A DNA stretch of 64,000 bases from Martinezella rhizogenes (GCF_027460065.1 NZ_JAPYZZ010000004.1:81812-145811), one strand, 5' to 3'; counted from the stretch's first letter, positions 16,114 through 24,733 are shown. Translations and numbers: made by a program. The notes: generated by a model not told the origin, from the sequence alone.

Positions 16114-17951
16114 GCGGCCCGCTCCAATGGCTTCGTCGCGGCAACGAGCCACGCCTGCACCTCTTCATCGGTGATCAGGGGCGACAGCTTCTCCAGAACG
16201 CCGGCATGGTAGGCGTTAAGCCAGTCGAGTTCCTCGTCGGTCAGCAGGGACACGATGACAAGCCTGTTGTCGATGGGGCACCAGGTCAGCGTTTCGAAGG
16301 AGAACATCGGCTGGTCACCGCCGGCCACGTCCTCCGCCTCGCGCACAAAGATCAGGTTCTCGATGCGGATGCCGAAAGCGCCGGGACGGTAATAACCCGG
16401 CTCGTTCGACAGGATCATGCCGGGTAGAAGCTCCTGCGTCGAAAGCCTTGCAATACGTTGCGGCCCCTCATGCACGGAGAGATAGGAGCCGACACCGTGG
16501 CCGGTGCCATGGGCATAATCTGCCCCTGCCTTCCAGAGCGCGATGCGCGCCAGTGGATCAAGGTCGCAGCCGCGCGTTCCCTTCGGGAACCGTGCCGCAC
16601 TGATGGCAATCACTCCCTTTAGCACCAGCGTGAAGAAACGCTTCTGCTCTTCCGGCACCGTGCCAATTGCGACGGTGCGGGTGATATCAGTGGTGCCGTT
16701 GACATATTGCGCACCGGAATCGACGAGGAACATCTCGCCATCGGCAAGTGTGCGGTCCGTGTCCGTCGTGACGCGGTAATGGATGATGGCGGCATGTTCA
16801 CCAGCGCCGGAAATCGTGTCGAACGACACATCCTTCAGCGGGTTCTGCATCGCCTGCCCCACTTTGGCGCGCGCCGCCTCCAGCGCCTTGACTGCGGCGA
16901 TTTCGGTGACGCTTCCGGGCTTCTGGCGATCCAGCCAGCTCAGATATTCGACCATGGCCGCCCCATCCTGCACATGTGCTGCTGCCGAGCCGGCAAGCTC
17001 CGCCTCGTTCTTGCGCGCCCGCGGCAGGCGGACAGGATCGGCCTCTTCGATCAGGGAGCCACCCGCCGCCGTGATCGCTCCCGTCAGCGCCACTGGCGTC
17101 AGATCGGCATCGACCATCACCCGGCCCTTGGCGCTGGCAATGGCATGCAGACGGTCGGCGATCTTTGACGGCGGCAATTGTGTCGCCAGTTGCGCCAGAT
17201 AGGCCTCGGTCTCGATGCCCGTCTTACGCTTGTCGAGAAAAATATCCGCCTTGCCGTCGGCATAAATGATACCGCGGGCGAGCGGATGCGGTGTGTGCGG
17301 CACGTCATTGCCTCGAATATTAAAAATCCAGGCGATGGATGACGGGTCGGTAACCAGCAGGGCCTCCGCACCCTTGGCCGAGACCGTTTCCGCCAACGAG
17401 GCGATCTTTTCCTTCGCCAGTGTCCCGGTAAAGGCTTCCGGCTGGATGACAACGGGTTCCAGCGGCTCGGCGGGACGGTCCTGCCAGAGGGCATCAAGCG
17501 GGTTCTTTTCCAGAAGGACGACCGAGCCGCCCTTGCCGACCAGTGCCTTTTCCAGTCGCTTCAACTCGGCACCGGTATGCAGCCATGGATCGATACCGAG
17601 CCGGAAACCCTGTGGAGCATGTTCGGACAGCCAGATGAAAGGCGGTGCGCCGACCAGATCTCCGCCGGTAAATACCGACTGATCGACCTGAGACTTGAGC
17701 TGCGTCGTATACCGACCATCGACAAACACCACCGCTTGCGCACGCGTTACCAGCGCAATGCCGGCCGAACCGGTGAACCCCGTCAGCCAGGACAGGCGCT
17801 CGGCGCACGCAGGCACATATTCCCCCTGATATTCATCGGCGCGCGGTACGAGAAATCCGTCGATACCGAGGGCATCGAAACCGGCGCGCAGCGCCTCGAC
17901 ACGGGCCTTGCCGAATTGCGGTGCGGATTTGTTGTCGAAGGTCTGGAACAT
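16110..17951 (-). CDS. pepP: Xaa-Pro aminopeptidase (aminopeptidase P, M24B, long form)
   Basis: A 613-residue member of the large cytosolic aminopeptidase P group. It has two N-terminal creatinase-like domains (from FLVPRADEYQGEYVPACAER) and a C-terminal pita-bread metalloprotease domain. Metal-binding residues are visible in LVDSGAQYVNGTTDITRT (Asp/Asp), the HGTGHGVGSYLSVHEGP His motif, SNEPGYY (Glu) and IRIENLIFV (Glu). It removes N-terminal residues preceding proline, recycling peptides. It is a single gene, convergent with azlD and divergent from the DUF1127 gene. Confidence 0.93.
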   Translation of the reverse strand: MFQTFDNKSAPQFGKARVEALRAGFDALGIDGFLVPRADEYQGEYVPACAERLSWLTGFTGSAGIALVTRAQAVVFVDGRYTTQLKSQVDQSVFTGGDLVGAPPFIWLSEHAPQGFRLGIDPWLHTGAELKRLEKALVGKGGSVVLLEKNPLDALWQDRPAEPLEPVVIQPEAFTGTLAKEKIASLAETVSAKGAEALLVTDPSSIAWIFNIRGNDVPHTPHPLARGIIYADGKADIFLDKRKTGIETEAYLAQLATQLPPSKIADRLHAIASAKGRVMVDADLTPVALTGAITAAGGSLIEEADPVRLPRARKNEAELAGSAAAHVQDGAAMVEYLSWLDRQKPGSVTEIAAVKALEAARAKVGQAMQNPLKDVSFDTISGAGEHAAIIHYRVTTDTDRTLADGEMFLVDSGAQYVNGTTDITRTVAIGTVPEEQKRFFTLVLKGVIAISAARFPKGTRGCDLDPLARIALWKAGADYAHGTGHGVGSYLSVHEGPQRIARLSTQELLPGMILSNEPGYYRPGAFGIRIENLIFVREAEDVAGGDQPMFSFETLTWCPIDNRLVIVSLLTDEELDWLNAYHAGVLEKLSPLITDEEVQAWLVAATKPLERAA

Positions 17952-18125
17952 GTGTGTCTTTCAGAAACTGTCATGAGAAAAGCCGCCAACCGCGCGATGG
18001 GACCGGCGAGCGGATAGGACCATGCCATGCCGATCAATCCGGTTTCAAGCCATATATGAGAGGGCAAATCACGGCGATAAATTGTGCATTTTTTGCGGAA
18101 TAAGTCATACTCAAGACGGCTTGAT

Positions 18126-18140
18126 ATGCGATTTTCGCAT
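18126..18140. promoter_or_regulatory. Inverted repeat ATGCGA-N3-TCGCAT upstream of DUF1127 gene
   Basis: A perfect 6-bp dyad with a 3-bp centre lies 104 bp upstream of the DUF1127 start, within the 292-bp region shared with the divergent aminopeptidase gene. Its size suits a dimeric repressor or activator site, but no regulator can be named. Confidence 0.3.
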
Positions 18141-18243
18141 GCCTACTGTGAACTTCCCCACCTAACCAAACAAAAACACATCGCTTATCTCTGGGTCAAC
18201 ACAGCGAGAGAGACACTCTCCTGGCAAACAGGGATTTGAAGCA

Positions 18244-18417
18244 ATGGCAAAATCTTTCCTCCGCACCGCCTTTGATCGCGTCATTGAAGCACGCGAGCGT
18301 CAGGTCAGCCGCCATGTCAACGCAGCGCTTCTGAACCTCGACGACAAGTCGCTCGAAGCGCTCGGCATGAACCGTGCCGATCTCCGCCGCAAGGCAAAGT
18401 CCAGCTACGTATTCTGA
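18244..18417 (+). CDS. DUF1127 small basic protein (57 aa)
   Basis: A 57-residue protein too short for most ORF calls. Its C-terminal half, LNLDDKSLEALGMNRADLRR, fits the DUF1127 signature (hydrophobic, LDD, L, GM/I, R-D). The N-terminal half is basic (FDRVIEARERQVSRH). DUF1127 peptides are abundant in rhizobia; in Agrobacterium, Arg-rich members have been linked to phosphate and carbon metabolism. This one is the longer YjiS-like type. The ATG at 18244 follows GGGATTTGAAGC, and a strong terminator follows the stop by about 95 bases, consistent with a short monocistronic transcript. Confidence 0.75.
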   Translation: MAKSFLRTAFDRVIEARERQVSRHVNAALLNLDDKSLEALGMNRADLRRKAKSSYVF

Positions 18418-18510
18418 TGACATCAGGCGCGGCGATCCTCCCTCCACCGCGTCTGATCAGGAATACGTCGACCCGCTTGAGCAAGCTCCTCCCATGCTCG
18501 CGGGTTTCCA

Positions 18511-18539
18511 GGCGGCGCGAAAGCGCCGCCTTTTCTTTT
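18511..18539 (+). terminator. Rho-independent terminator after DUF1127 gene
   Basis: GGCGGCGC-GAAA-GCGCCGCC makes an 8-bp GC stem with a stable tetraloop, followed by TTTTCTTTT. It ends the DUF1127 transcript just before the convergent prmA stop. Confidence 0.85.
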
Positions 18540-18564
18540 GTCCGAAATCAATGTTGCGAAAACT

Positions 18565-19443
18565 TCAGTCCTTGCGCAGATGCAGCGTTACCCAGCCATT
18601 GCGCCAGATGGTGCGGACATGGGAAAGCCTGGCACCATTATAGGCAGAAAGCACCTTCCAGCGCTGCGATGCGAGAATGCCCGACAGGATGACGGTGCCG
18701 CCTGGCGCCAGATGCGTGACGAGCTGCGGCGCCATCTTGATAAGCGGCCGCGCCAGAATATTGGCGATGATGAGATCGAACGGGCCATGCTTGCGGAAGG
18801 CATCCGAGTGGAAACCCGGTGCGGTCTCCAGCGCCATCCCGGAAACAATGCCATTCAGCCGCACATTCTCTTTCGCCACCTTGACGGCGATGGGATCGAT
18901 ATCCGTCGCCAACACCGGAATGGGACGCATCTTGCGCACCGCAATCGCCAGCACGCCACTGCCGGTGCCGAGATCAAGCGCGTTACGCACCGTCCGTGCA
19001 CGGAGCACGTCCTCGATCATTTCGAGGCAACCGGCCGTGGTGCCGTGATGGCCGGTGCCGAAAGCCTGCCCCGCCTCGATCTCGATCGCCAGATCGTTTG
19101 CCCGAACCTTGTCACGATCATGCGCGCCATGGACGATGAACCGCCCTGCCCGCACCGGCTTCAGCCCCTCAAGCGACTTGGCGATCCAATCGACATCGGG
19201 CACGATTTCCTTCTCAATGGCAAGACTGGGAAAGGCCGGGGCAAGCAAAGCGCTGACGCGCTCGCGGAACTCCTCCTCCTGCTCTGCCATCAGATAGACG
19301 GAGGCTTCCCAGATATCGCGCTTCTCATCCACCTCGGTCGTGGCGATCGCGACATCCTCCTCGCCGAAATAGTCCGACATGAGATCGAGGATTTCACCGG
19401 CCTTGATTTCGGTCGTGGTGACATAGAGGCGGATTTCGCTCAC
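18565..19443 (-). CDS. prmA: Ribosomal protein L11 methyltransferase
   Basis: A 292-residue SAM-dependent methyltransferase that trimethylates lysines and the N-terminus of ribosomal protein L11. The N-terminal L11-recognition region is followed by the SAM-binding motif NALDLGTGSGVLAIAVRKM, an acidic ATDIDPIAV strand end and the catalytic-region DLIIANILARPLI. GTGHHGTTAGCLEMIE is also characteristic of PrmA. Length is normal. It is followed on the same strand, in genome order, by the SCO gene upstream (80-bp gap). Confidence 0.95.
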   Translation of the reverse strand: MSEIRLYVTTTEIKAGEILDLMSDYFGEEDVAIATTEVDEKRDIWEASVYLMAEQEEEFRERVSALLAPAFPSLAIEKEIVPDVDWIAKSLEGLKPVRAGRFIVHGAHDRDKVRANDLAIEIEAGQAFGTGHHGTTAGCLEMIEDVLRARTVRNALDLGTGSGVLAIAVRKMRPIPVLATDIDPIAVKVAKENVRLNGIVSGMALETAPGFHSDAFRKHGPFDLIIANILARPLIKMAPQLVTHLAPGGTVILSGILASQRWKVLSAYNGARLSHVRTIWRNGWVTLHLRKD

Positions 19444-19522
19444 GGCGGCTGCTTTCTCTGGCTAGGGCTACTCAATCTGCCTTTGCCACAAAACCTTCAT
19501 CAGTCCAATAAGCCCGGCGTAA

Positions 19523-20131
19523 TTATGCCTTCGCGCCTTTAAGAAGATTCTGGAGTTTCTGCTCGGCGACGTCAGGGTTTTCGCCATAAGCGATCGTTCC
19601 GGCAAAGCGGCCGTTGGCATCGAGCAGAATGACGGATGCCGTATGATCCATGGTGTAATCACCATTCGGATCCTTCTCATCCACCGGCACCTTCTTGGCA
19701 TAGATGCGATAGCCTTTCAGCGTTTCGGCAATCTTGTCGGCTGGGCCGGTGATGCCGGTGATCCGCTTCGAGACGTTGGAGACATATTGCTCCATGATCT
19801 CAGGCGTATCGCGCTCAGGATCGACGGACACGAAATAGGCCTGCAGCTTGTCACCGGCGGGGTCCACCTTCTCCATCCAGCCATTCAGCTCGAACAACGT
19901 GGTCGGGCAGACTTCCGGGCAATGGGTGAAGCCGAAGAACAGCGCCGTGGGTTTGCCCTGAAACGCCTTTTCGGTGATCGGCTGGCCATTCTGCGCGGTT
20001 AGCGCGAAAGGCACGCCGTAGGCCGTCTCGACCATTTCCTCACGGGTCTTCGTCATCTCGATCGTCAGCCAGCTGACGACACCGGCGAGAACGACCACCA
20101 CGGCCCACAATACGATGCGAATATTTCTCAT
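19523..20131 (-). CDS. SCO1/SenC family copper chaperone
   Basis: A 202-residue membrane-tethered thioredoxin-fold protein. The N-terminal helix (IVLWAVVVVLAGVVSWLTI) anchors it in the inner membrane. The periplasmic domain carries the copper-binding CPEVC in FGFTHCPEVCPTTLFEL and the distal His in DYTMDHTASVILLD. SCO proteins deliver copper to the CuA site of cytochrome c oxidase or act in thiol redox. No oxidase genes are nearby. The ATG at 20131 starts the hydrophobic N-terminus directly. Confidence 0.9.
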   Translation of the reverse strand: MRNIRIVLWAVVVVLAGVVSWLTIEMTKTREEMVETAYGVPFALTAQNGQPITEKAFQGKPTALFFGFTHCPEVCPTTLFELNGWMEKVDPAGDKLQAYFVSVDPERDTPEIMEQYVSNVSKRITGITGPADKIAETLKGYRIYAKKVPVDEKDPNGDYTMDHTASVILLDANGRFAGTIAYGENPDVAEQKLQNLLKGAKA

Positions 20132-20272
20132 TGTCCAATCCTACCCCGAAAGCCTGCGGCATATCGCAGGCCCTGCCCGACTGATAGCGAACAGCAGCGG
20201 CGACGGCAAATCAACTGGCCGTATTTGGGCAGACCGCGCTGTTTTGTCACAAACCCGCAATTGGCATTGGGA

Positions 20273-20431
20273 TCACAGGCACCAGGCAATGCCGCTCTGC
20301 ACGGCAGAAAGGAAGATATCCGTGCTGTGCCGCACCCAGCCATCGAAGGCAAGAAGCACGATGGCAAGCGAAGCCATCGCGGCAAGACTTGCCAGAATAA
20401 ACCTCAGCGGATGGGACGTCAGTGCCTTCAT
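20273..20431 (-). CDS. Small membrane protein (52 aa), hypothetical
   Basis: A 52-residue frame with a basic start (MKALTSHPLRF) and one strong membrane helix (ILASLAAMASLAIVLLAF), then a short tail. The ATG at 20431 has an AACAGGGAT purine-rich site, so the frame is shortened from 20473. It lies 141 bp upstream of the SCO gene on the same strand and may share its transcript. I do not recognise the family. Confidence 0.45.
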   Translation of the reverse strand: MKALTSHPLRFILASLAAMASLAIVLLAFDGWVRHSTDIFLSAVQSGIAWCL

Positions 20432-20655
20432 ATCCCTGTTATAACCTGTTTGCGCAGGCGCGAAAACCGCCAAAATACTGGGTTTTCACGGTCTGATGGT
20501 GGCAATTGTTAGGGAAAGTTTAAAATCTTGCTGCGCATGATGGCCGCAGCGGTTTTTCAATCCTCGACATGATGTCTCCCGGTCCATTCCGGCCACCGCA
20601 TAAAGCTCAATCCTGCGCGGGCCTGTTAGAGAGCCATCAGAGGAAACCTGCCGTC

Positions 20656-21123
20656 ATGTCCAACGCCATCAAGCAATCCGGCGCATATCTCGAAATCGTT
20701 TCCTTCCATCTGAGCGATCAGGAATTCTGCATCGACATCATGGCGATCCGCGAAATCCGCGGCTGGGCGCCGGTTACACCGATGCCGCACACGCCGCCTT
20801 ATGTTCTCGGCCTCATCAATCTGCGCGGCGCCGTCATTCCCGTCATCGACATGGCTGGCCGCCTCGGCATGAAGATGACCGAACCGTCCGAACGCTCCGC
20901 CATCATCGTCACCGATATCGGCGGCAAGCTGGTCGGACTTCTCGTGGAACAGGTCTCCGACATGATGACCATCCGCTCCGAAGACCTGCAGCCTGCGCCC
21001 GATATCATTCCGGAAGAACAGCGCAGCTTCTGCCGCGGCATCGTGGCCTTGGAAAAGAGCATGGTCTGCTTCCTCAACCTCGACACCGTTATTGCGGACG
21101 AACTGGCGCGCGAAGCTGCCTGA
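20656..21123 (+). CDS. cheW: Chemotaxis coupling protein CheW
   Basis: A 155-residue CheW domain protein that couples methyl-accepting receptors to the CheA kinase at the cell pole. Landmarks are EIVSFHLSDQEFCIDIMAIRE at the N-terminus, VLGLINLRGAVIPVIDMAGRLG and LVGLLVEQVSDMMTI. The longest frame starts at 20569, but the ATG at 20656 follows GAGGAAACC and gives the usual length. It is an orphan: no cheA, cheR, cheB or receptor gene is next to it, consistent with Agrobacterium carrying cheW genes outside the main chemotaxis cluster. Confidence 0.94.
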   Translation: MSNAIKQSGAYLEIVSFHLSDQEFCIDIMAIREIRGWAPVTPMPHTPPYVLGLINLRGAVIPVIDMAGRLGMKMTEPSERSAIIVTDIGGKLVGLLVEQVSDMMTIRSEDLQPAPDIIPEEQRSFCRGIVALEKSMVCFLNLDTVIADELAREAA

Positions 21124-21212
21124 TCCAGGCTGCCAAGGTTTTCATTGAGAACACAACGGGCAGGCCTTGCGGCTTGCCCTGAGGATCACGGAAGGATCGG
21201 AAACCGCTCCTC

Positions 21213-21301
21213 CGTCATGCTCGGGCCTGTCCCGAGCATCTGCAACCGATGAATTTTACGAGACGTGATTGGATCCTCGGGACAAGCCCGAGGATGACGT
21301 T
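21213..21301. repeat. RIME-like palindromic intergenic repeat
   Basis: Two near-identical palindromes, 21217-21239 (CTCGGGCCTGTCCCGAG core) and 21273-21295 (CTCGGGACAAGCCCGAG core), face each other across about 33 bp. The flanks (CGTCATgCTCGGG at left, CCCGAGGATGACG at right) make the whole element inverted. This is the architecture of the Rhizobium-specific intergenic mosaic element RIME. It sits between cheW and creA. Confidence 0.75.
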
Positions 21302-21318
21302 GCGGTGCACCAGTACCG

Positions 21319-21345
21319 ATGGCAAGCCTTACGGCTTGCCCTTTT
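21319..21345 (+). terminator. Stem-loop overlapping creA 3' end; possible cheW terminator
   Basis: GGCAAGCC-TTAC-GGCTTGCC followed by CTTTT on the plus strand is a plausible intrinsic terminator for cheW. It overlaps the last codons and stop of the convergent creA gene. A similar imperfect hairpin lies at 21159-21180. Confidence 0.5.
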
Positions 21346-21820
21346 CCCACGTCACCTGCTGGTTATAGAGCGGCACCGTCGATATCGCCATCTTGGCCGA
21401 ACCATCGGTCAGTTCCCGAGCATGCACCAGATAGATCAGCGTATCGTTCGCCTTGTCATAGACGCGGCTGACGACGAGCTTTTTCCAGACCAGCGACATG
21501 CCCTGCCGGAACACTTCTTCCCCGCCCTTGGAGAGATCGATGTCACCGATCTCTACCGGCCCCGTCTGGCTGCAGGAAATGGCGTTGTTGGAAGGGTCTT
21601 CGAACCAGTTGCCATTTTTCAGCCGATCAATCACGCCGCGGTCGAAATAGGTAACGTGGCAGGTAACGCCCTTGATCTTCGGATCGGCGATCGCCTCGAT
21701 GACGATGTCATTGCCGATCCAGTCGACGCCGACCTTGCCAACGACCTCGGAATGCGCCGCTGTTACCGGCAGCAATGCCAGAAGGCCCGCAAACAACCCC
21801 GACAGAGTTTTCATCCTCAT
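21329..21820 (-). CDS. creA: CreA-family periplasmic protein
   Basis: A 163-residue protein with a cleavable signal peptide (LSGLFAGLLALLPVTAAHS) and the conserved CreA body: GKVGVDWIGNDIVIEA, GVTCHVTYFDRG and DPSNNAISCSQTGPV, with a conserved Cys pair. CreA is widespread in proteobacteria but has no established function; the name comes from its position in the E. coli cre locus and not from a role there. The ATG at 21820 has an ACGGAGAAG ribosome site, so the longer frame to 21874 is not used. It probably shares a transcript with the exonuclease gene upstream. Confidence 0.88.
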   Translation of the reverse strand: MRMKTLSGLFAGLLALLPVTAAHSEVVGKVGVDWIGNDIVIEAIADPKIKGVTCHVTYFDRGVIDRLKNGNWFEDPSNNAISCSQTGPVEIGDIDLSKGGEEVFRQGMSLVWKKLVVSRVYDKANDTLIYLVHARELTDGSAKMAISTVPLYNQQVTWEKGKP

Positions 21821-21866
21821 CGCATCTTCTCCGTTACGCTGCATAAGACATAGGTGGGCGAAGCCG

Positions 21867-22475
21867 CTACGCAACCCGGGAGACAGCGCGTTTTTTCATG
21901 CTGCACGGCTGGTAACCCGTCGAAGTGAGACGACCGGCCACCATGCCGATCTTTTCCGGCAGGTCGCGGACATGGGCAACGCGCAGTGCTTTGGCAGCAG
22001 CAATAGAGGCGGCCGCGCAGACAACGGCGTCTTCCGCAGCATTGTGGTGCACGAAACGTAGCTGGAGATGATGGGCAATCACATTCAGCTTGTGCGACGC
22101 CAGATGTGGCCAGACATGCCGGGCGATCTTGACGCTGCACAAATAAGAAAGATCGGGATAGGACTGCCGGTATTTGTCGAACGACGCGCGCATGACACTG
22201 AAATCGAAGGCGGCATTATGAGCAATCATGGTCGCGCCGTGGAAATCGTCGATGAACTCCTCCATCACTTCAGGAAATTCGGGCGCATCCTCGACATCAC
22301 GAGGGCGAATTCCGTGCACGGCAATGTTGAAGGGCGAAAACCGCATATCCTTCGGCCGGATGAGACGTTCTTCGACACGAACGATCGCGCCCTCTTCTAT
22401 CCACGCAAGCCCAACGGAGCAGGCGCTGCCCCGCTCCTCATTGGCGGTCTCGAAATCGATGGCGATGGTTTTCAA
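21867..22475 (-). CDS. 3'-5' exonuclease, DnaQ-like (DEDDh)
   Basis: A roughly 202-residue DEDDh exonuclease resembling the DNA polymerase III epsilon subunit. Exo I is IAIDFETAN, Exo II is MIAHNAAFDFSVM, and Exo III is HHNAAEDAVVCA with His and Asp at the right spacing. No polymerase-binding tail is obvious, so it is likely a stand-alone nuclease of the DnaQ superfamily. The best start is the TTG at 22475, behind CGGGAATCACTC; the longer ATG frame to 22568 would overlap the end of the upstream LysR gene. The start lies 43 bp downstream of that gene. Confidence 0.85.
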   Translation of the reverse strand: MKTIAIDFETANEERGSACSVGLAWIEEGAIVRVEERLIRPKDMRFSPFNIAVHGIRPRDVEDAPEFPEVMEEFIDDFHGATMIAHNAAFDFSVMRASFDKYRQSYPDLSYLCSVKIARHVWPHLASHKLNVIAHHLQLRFVHHNAAEDAVVCAAASIAAAKALRVAHVRDLPEKIGMVAGRLTSTGYQPCSMKKRAVSRVA

Positions 22476-22518
22476 GAGTGATTCCCGTTGTTCCCTTCCG
22501 GCATAAACCGGATTGGCG

Positions 22519-23421
22519 TCAAAGAGAACCAGCCGCAGTGGAACCCGCCTCCGAAAGCATCCAGTCAATGAGCGTCACGAGATCGGGGTTATCAAGCATG
22601 CGCCGGGGATAAACCAGGAAATAGGCGAGCGTGCTGGCCATGTCCGTGCCGAAGGGCGCTATCAACGCGCCCTCCACGAGTTCGCGGGAAACGAGCGAAC
22701 GCCGCGTCAGCGCAATGCCGTGCCCGGCCTTGGCCGCATCCAGCGCGCCATTGCTGTCGATGAAGACGGTGCCGCCGGAAGCGTCGACATCAGATGCGCC
22801 CGCCGCCTCCAGCCAGCGCCGCCACTCGTTGCGGTTTTCGTCATGCAGCAGCGGCACGGATTTCAGGTCTCCCGCCTCTCGAAGCGGCCCGTATTTTTCG
22901 AGAAGCTGCGGTGCGCAGACCGGCAGGGTGCTGTCATCGATGAAGCGGATGCTCTCCAGCCCTTCATAACGTCCGAAACCGTGCCGCACCGCCATATCGA
23001 CATCGTCCCGCGAAAAATCCACCAGCCGGTTGGTCACGCTGATGCGGACATCCACATGCGGGTGTTGCTGCTGGAAAGAGGGCAATCGCGGCATCAGCCA
23101 CTGCACGGCGAAAGTCGGGGTACAACTGAGCGTCACAACAGTGATCTCGGAGCGTGCCGTCAGTTCCGCCGTCGCCTCCCGCATCATTCGGAAAGCGGTT
23201 CGAAGCGCTCCGTAATAACGCTCCCCCTCACGCGTCAGCTGGATGCTGCGGGGTTTGCGAAAAAAGAGCTGCACACCAAGCCGCGCCTCCAGCTCCCGTA
23301 TCTGCAGGCTGACCGCGCCGGGCGTGACGTTCAGCTCGTTGGAAGCAAGCGTGACGCTGCGATATCGCGCCGCTGCCTCAAAGGCCTGAAGCCCCTTCAG
23401 GGATGGAAGTTCCGTCGCCAT
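22519..23421 (-). CDS. LysR-family transcriptional regulator (GcvA-like)
   Basis: A 300-residue regulator. The N-terminal helix-turn-helix is LKGLQAFEAAARYRSVTLAS with NVTPGAVSLQIRELEARLG, typical of the GcvA/AmpR branch. The C-terminal part is a two-lobed inducer-binding domain. It diverges from an EamA-family exporter across 198 bp, the standard LysR arrangement, so it probably controls that gene and itself. A CCGATATCGG palindrome (23550-23559) lies between them. The exonuclease gene follows on the same strand. Confidence 0.9.
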   Translation of the reverse strand: MATELPSLKGLQAFEAAARYRSVTLASNELNVTPGAVSLQIRELEARLGVQLFFRKPRSIQLTREGERYYGALRTAFRMMREATAELTARSEITVVTLSCTPTFAVQWLMPRLPSFQQQHPHVDVRISVTNRLVDFSRDDVDMAVRHGFGRYEGLESIRFIDDSTLPVCAPQLLEKYGPLREAGDLKSVPLLHDENRNEWRRWLEAAGASDVDASGGTVFIDSNGALDAAKAGHGIALTRRSLVSRELVEGALIAPFGTDMASTLAYFLVYPRRMLDNPDLVTLIDWMLSEAGSTAAGSL

Positions 23422-23549
23422 GCTTTAGCTCAGCTCAATTATCCAACGAGAAACAATCGTTTGAAAATATCTTAGAACAGGGAGTAAATAGACGCAACAG
23501 ACATGGAAATCTGCGGAATACCGGCAATATGAGCTTCAGATAAACTCAA

Positions 23550-23559
23550 CCGATATCGG
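23550..23559. promoter_or_regulatory. Palindrome CCGATATCGG in LysR/EamA intergenic region
   Basis: A perfect 10-bp palindrome 61 bp upstream of the EamA gene and 129 bp from the LysR start. It is a possible operator; LysR sites are usually longer T-N11-A dyads, so this is tentative. Confidence 0.25.
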
Positions 23560-23619
23560 GTGGATGGCGGCGCCTCAATCTGCGACCATGCCAATATTCA
23601 TACCCCGTGGGAGACGAAG

Positions 23620-24549
23620 ATGGCGATACAGAAACAGATGGATGCCCGTGAATGGGCGATGCTGATAGCGCTTTCGCTGCTATGGGGCGGCTCGTTCTTT
23701 TTCATCGGTGTCGCGGTCAAGGAATTGCCGCCGGTCACCATCGTCACCTTGCGCGTCGGCCTTGCGGCCATGGCGCTGCTGGTCGTCTGCCGCATCATGG
23801 GCCTTCGCCTGCCGCGCGAATGGGCGGTGTGGCGCGCCTTTTTCGGCATGGGCCTGCTCAATAACATCATCCCCTTCTGCCTGATCGTCTGGGGCCAGAC
23901 CCAGATCGCCAGCGGGCTCGCCTCGATCCTCAATGCCACGACACCGCTCTTCACCGTCATCGTCGCCCATTTTCTGACCGCCGACGAAAAGATGACCGGC
24001 AACAAGCTCGCCGGCGTGCTGATCGGCTTTGCCGGCGTGGCGACCATGATCGGACCGGCTGCCTTTGGCGGATCATCCGGCCTGTGGGGCCAGATCGCCA
24101 TTCTCGGCGCGGCCATCTCCTATTCCTTCGCGGGCATATTCGGCCGCCGCTTCAAGACCATGGGCGTACCGCCGCTGATGACCGCCACCGGGCAGATATC
24201 CTCATCGACATTGATGCTCATCCCCGCCGCCCTTCTCATCGACAAGCCGTGGACACTTGCCATGCCAAGCCTCGGCACATGGGGCGCGCTGATCGGCATT
24301 GCGTTGCTGTCGACAGCGCTCGCCTACCTCATTTTCTTCCGCATTCTTGCCAGCGCCGGCGCCACCAACCTCGCCCTCGTCACCTTCCTCATCCCGGTCA
24401 GCGCCATTTTGCTCGGTTCGCTGCTTCTCGGCGAGCAACTGGAAATCAAGCATTTCGCCGGCATGGCGATGATTGCTGCAGGTCTGGCGGCGATCGATGG
24501 CAGGTTACCGGCAAAACTCAGGGGTTTGCTACGCAACGCACCCGCTTGA
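23620..24549 (+). CDS. EamA-family DMT transporter (metabolite exporter)
   Basis: A 309-residue protein with ten predicted membrane helices formed by two EamA repeats. The first repeat begins WAMLIALSLLWGGSFFFIGV; the second includes ISYSFAGIFGRRFKTMG. Such 10-TMS drug/metabolite transporters export amino acids or other metabolites. The GTG-started frame to 23560 is not favoured; the ATG at 23620 follows GGGAGACGAAG. It is divergently arranged with a LysR regulator. The substrate is unknown. Confidence 0.88.
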   Translation: MAIQKQMDAREWAMLIALSLLWGGSFFFIGVAVKELPPVTIVTLRVGLAAMALLVVCRIMGLRLPREWAVWRAFFGMGLLNNIIPFCLIVWGQTQIASGLASILNATTPLFTVIVAHFLTADEKMTGNKLAGVLIGFAGVATMIGPAAFGGSSGLWGQIAILGAAISYSFAGIFGRRFKTMGVPPLMTATGQISSSTLMLIPAALLIDKPWTLAMPSLGTWGALIGIALLSTALAYLIFFRILASAGATNLALVTFLIPVSAILLGSLLLGEQLEIKHFAGMAMIAAGLAAIDGRLPAKLRGLLRNAPA

Positions 24550-24733
24550 CAGGGAGATGGGGCAAAAGCATTCTTCGCCAATGATCGCTTCGCAACAGAA
24601 AACCACCCGTCGCCATACCATTACCGGCCAACCGGCAGGGAAAGGTATGTCGTCGCGTTAAGCGATCCACTTCCACCCTGCCAGCAAGAGCAGGGTTTGG
24701 ACACCTGCTCCTGACGCGCCCAAGGAGACAGGC

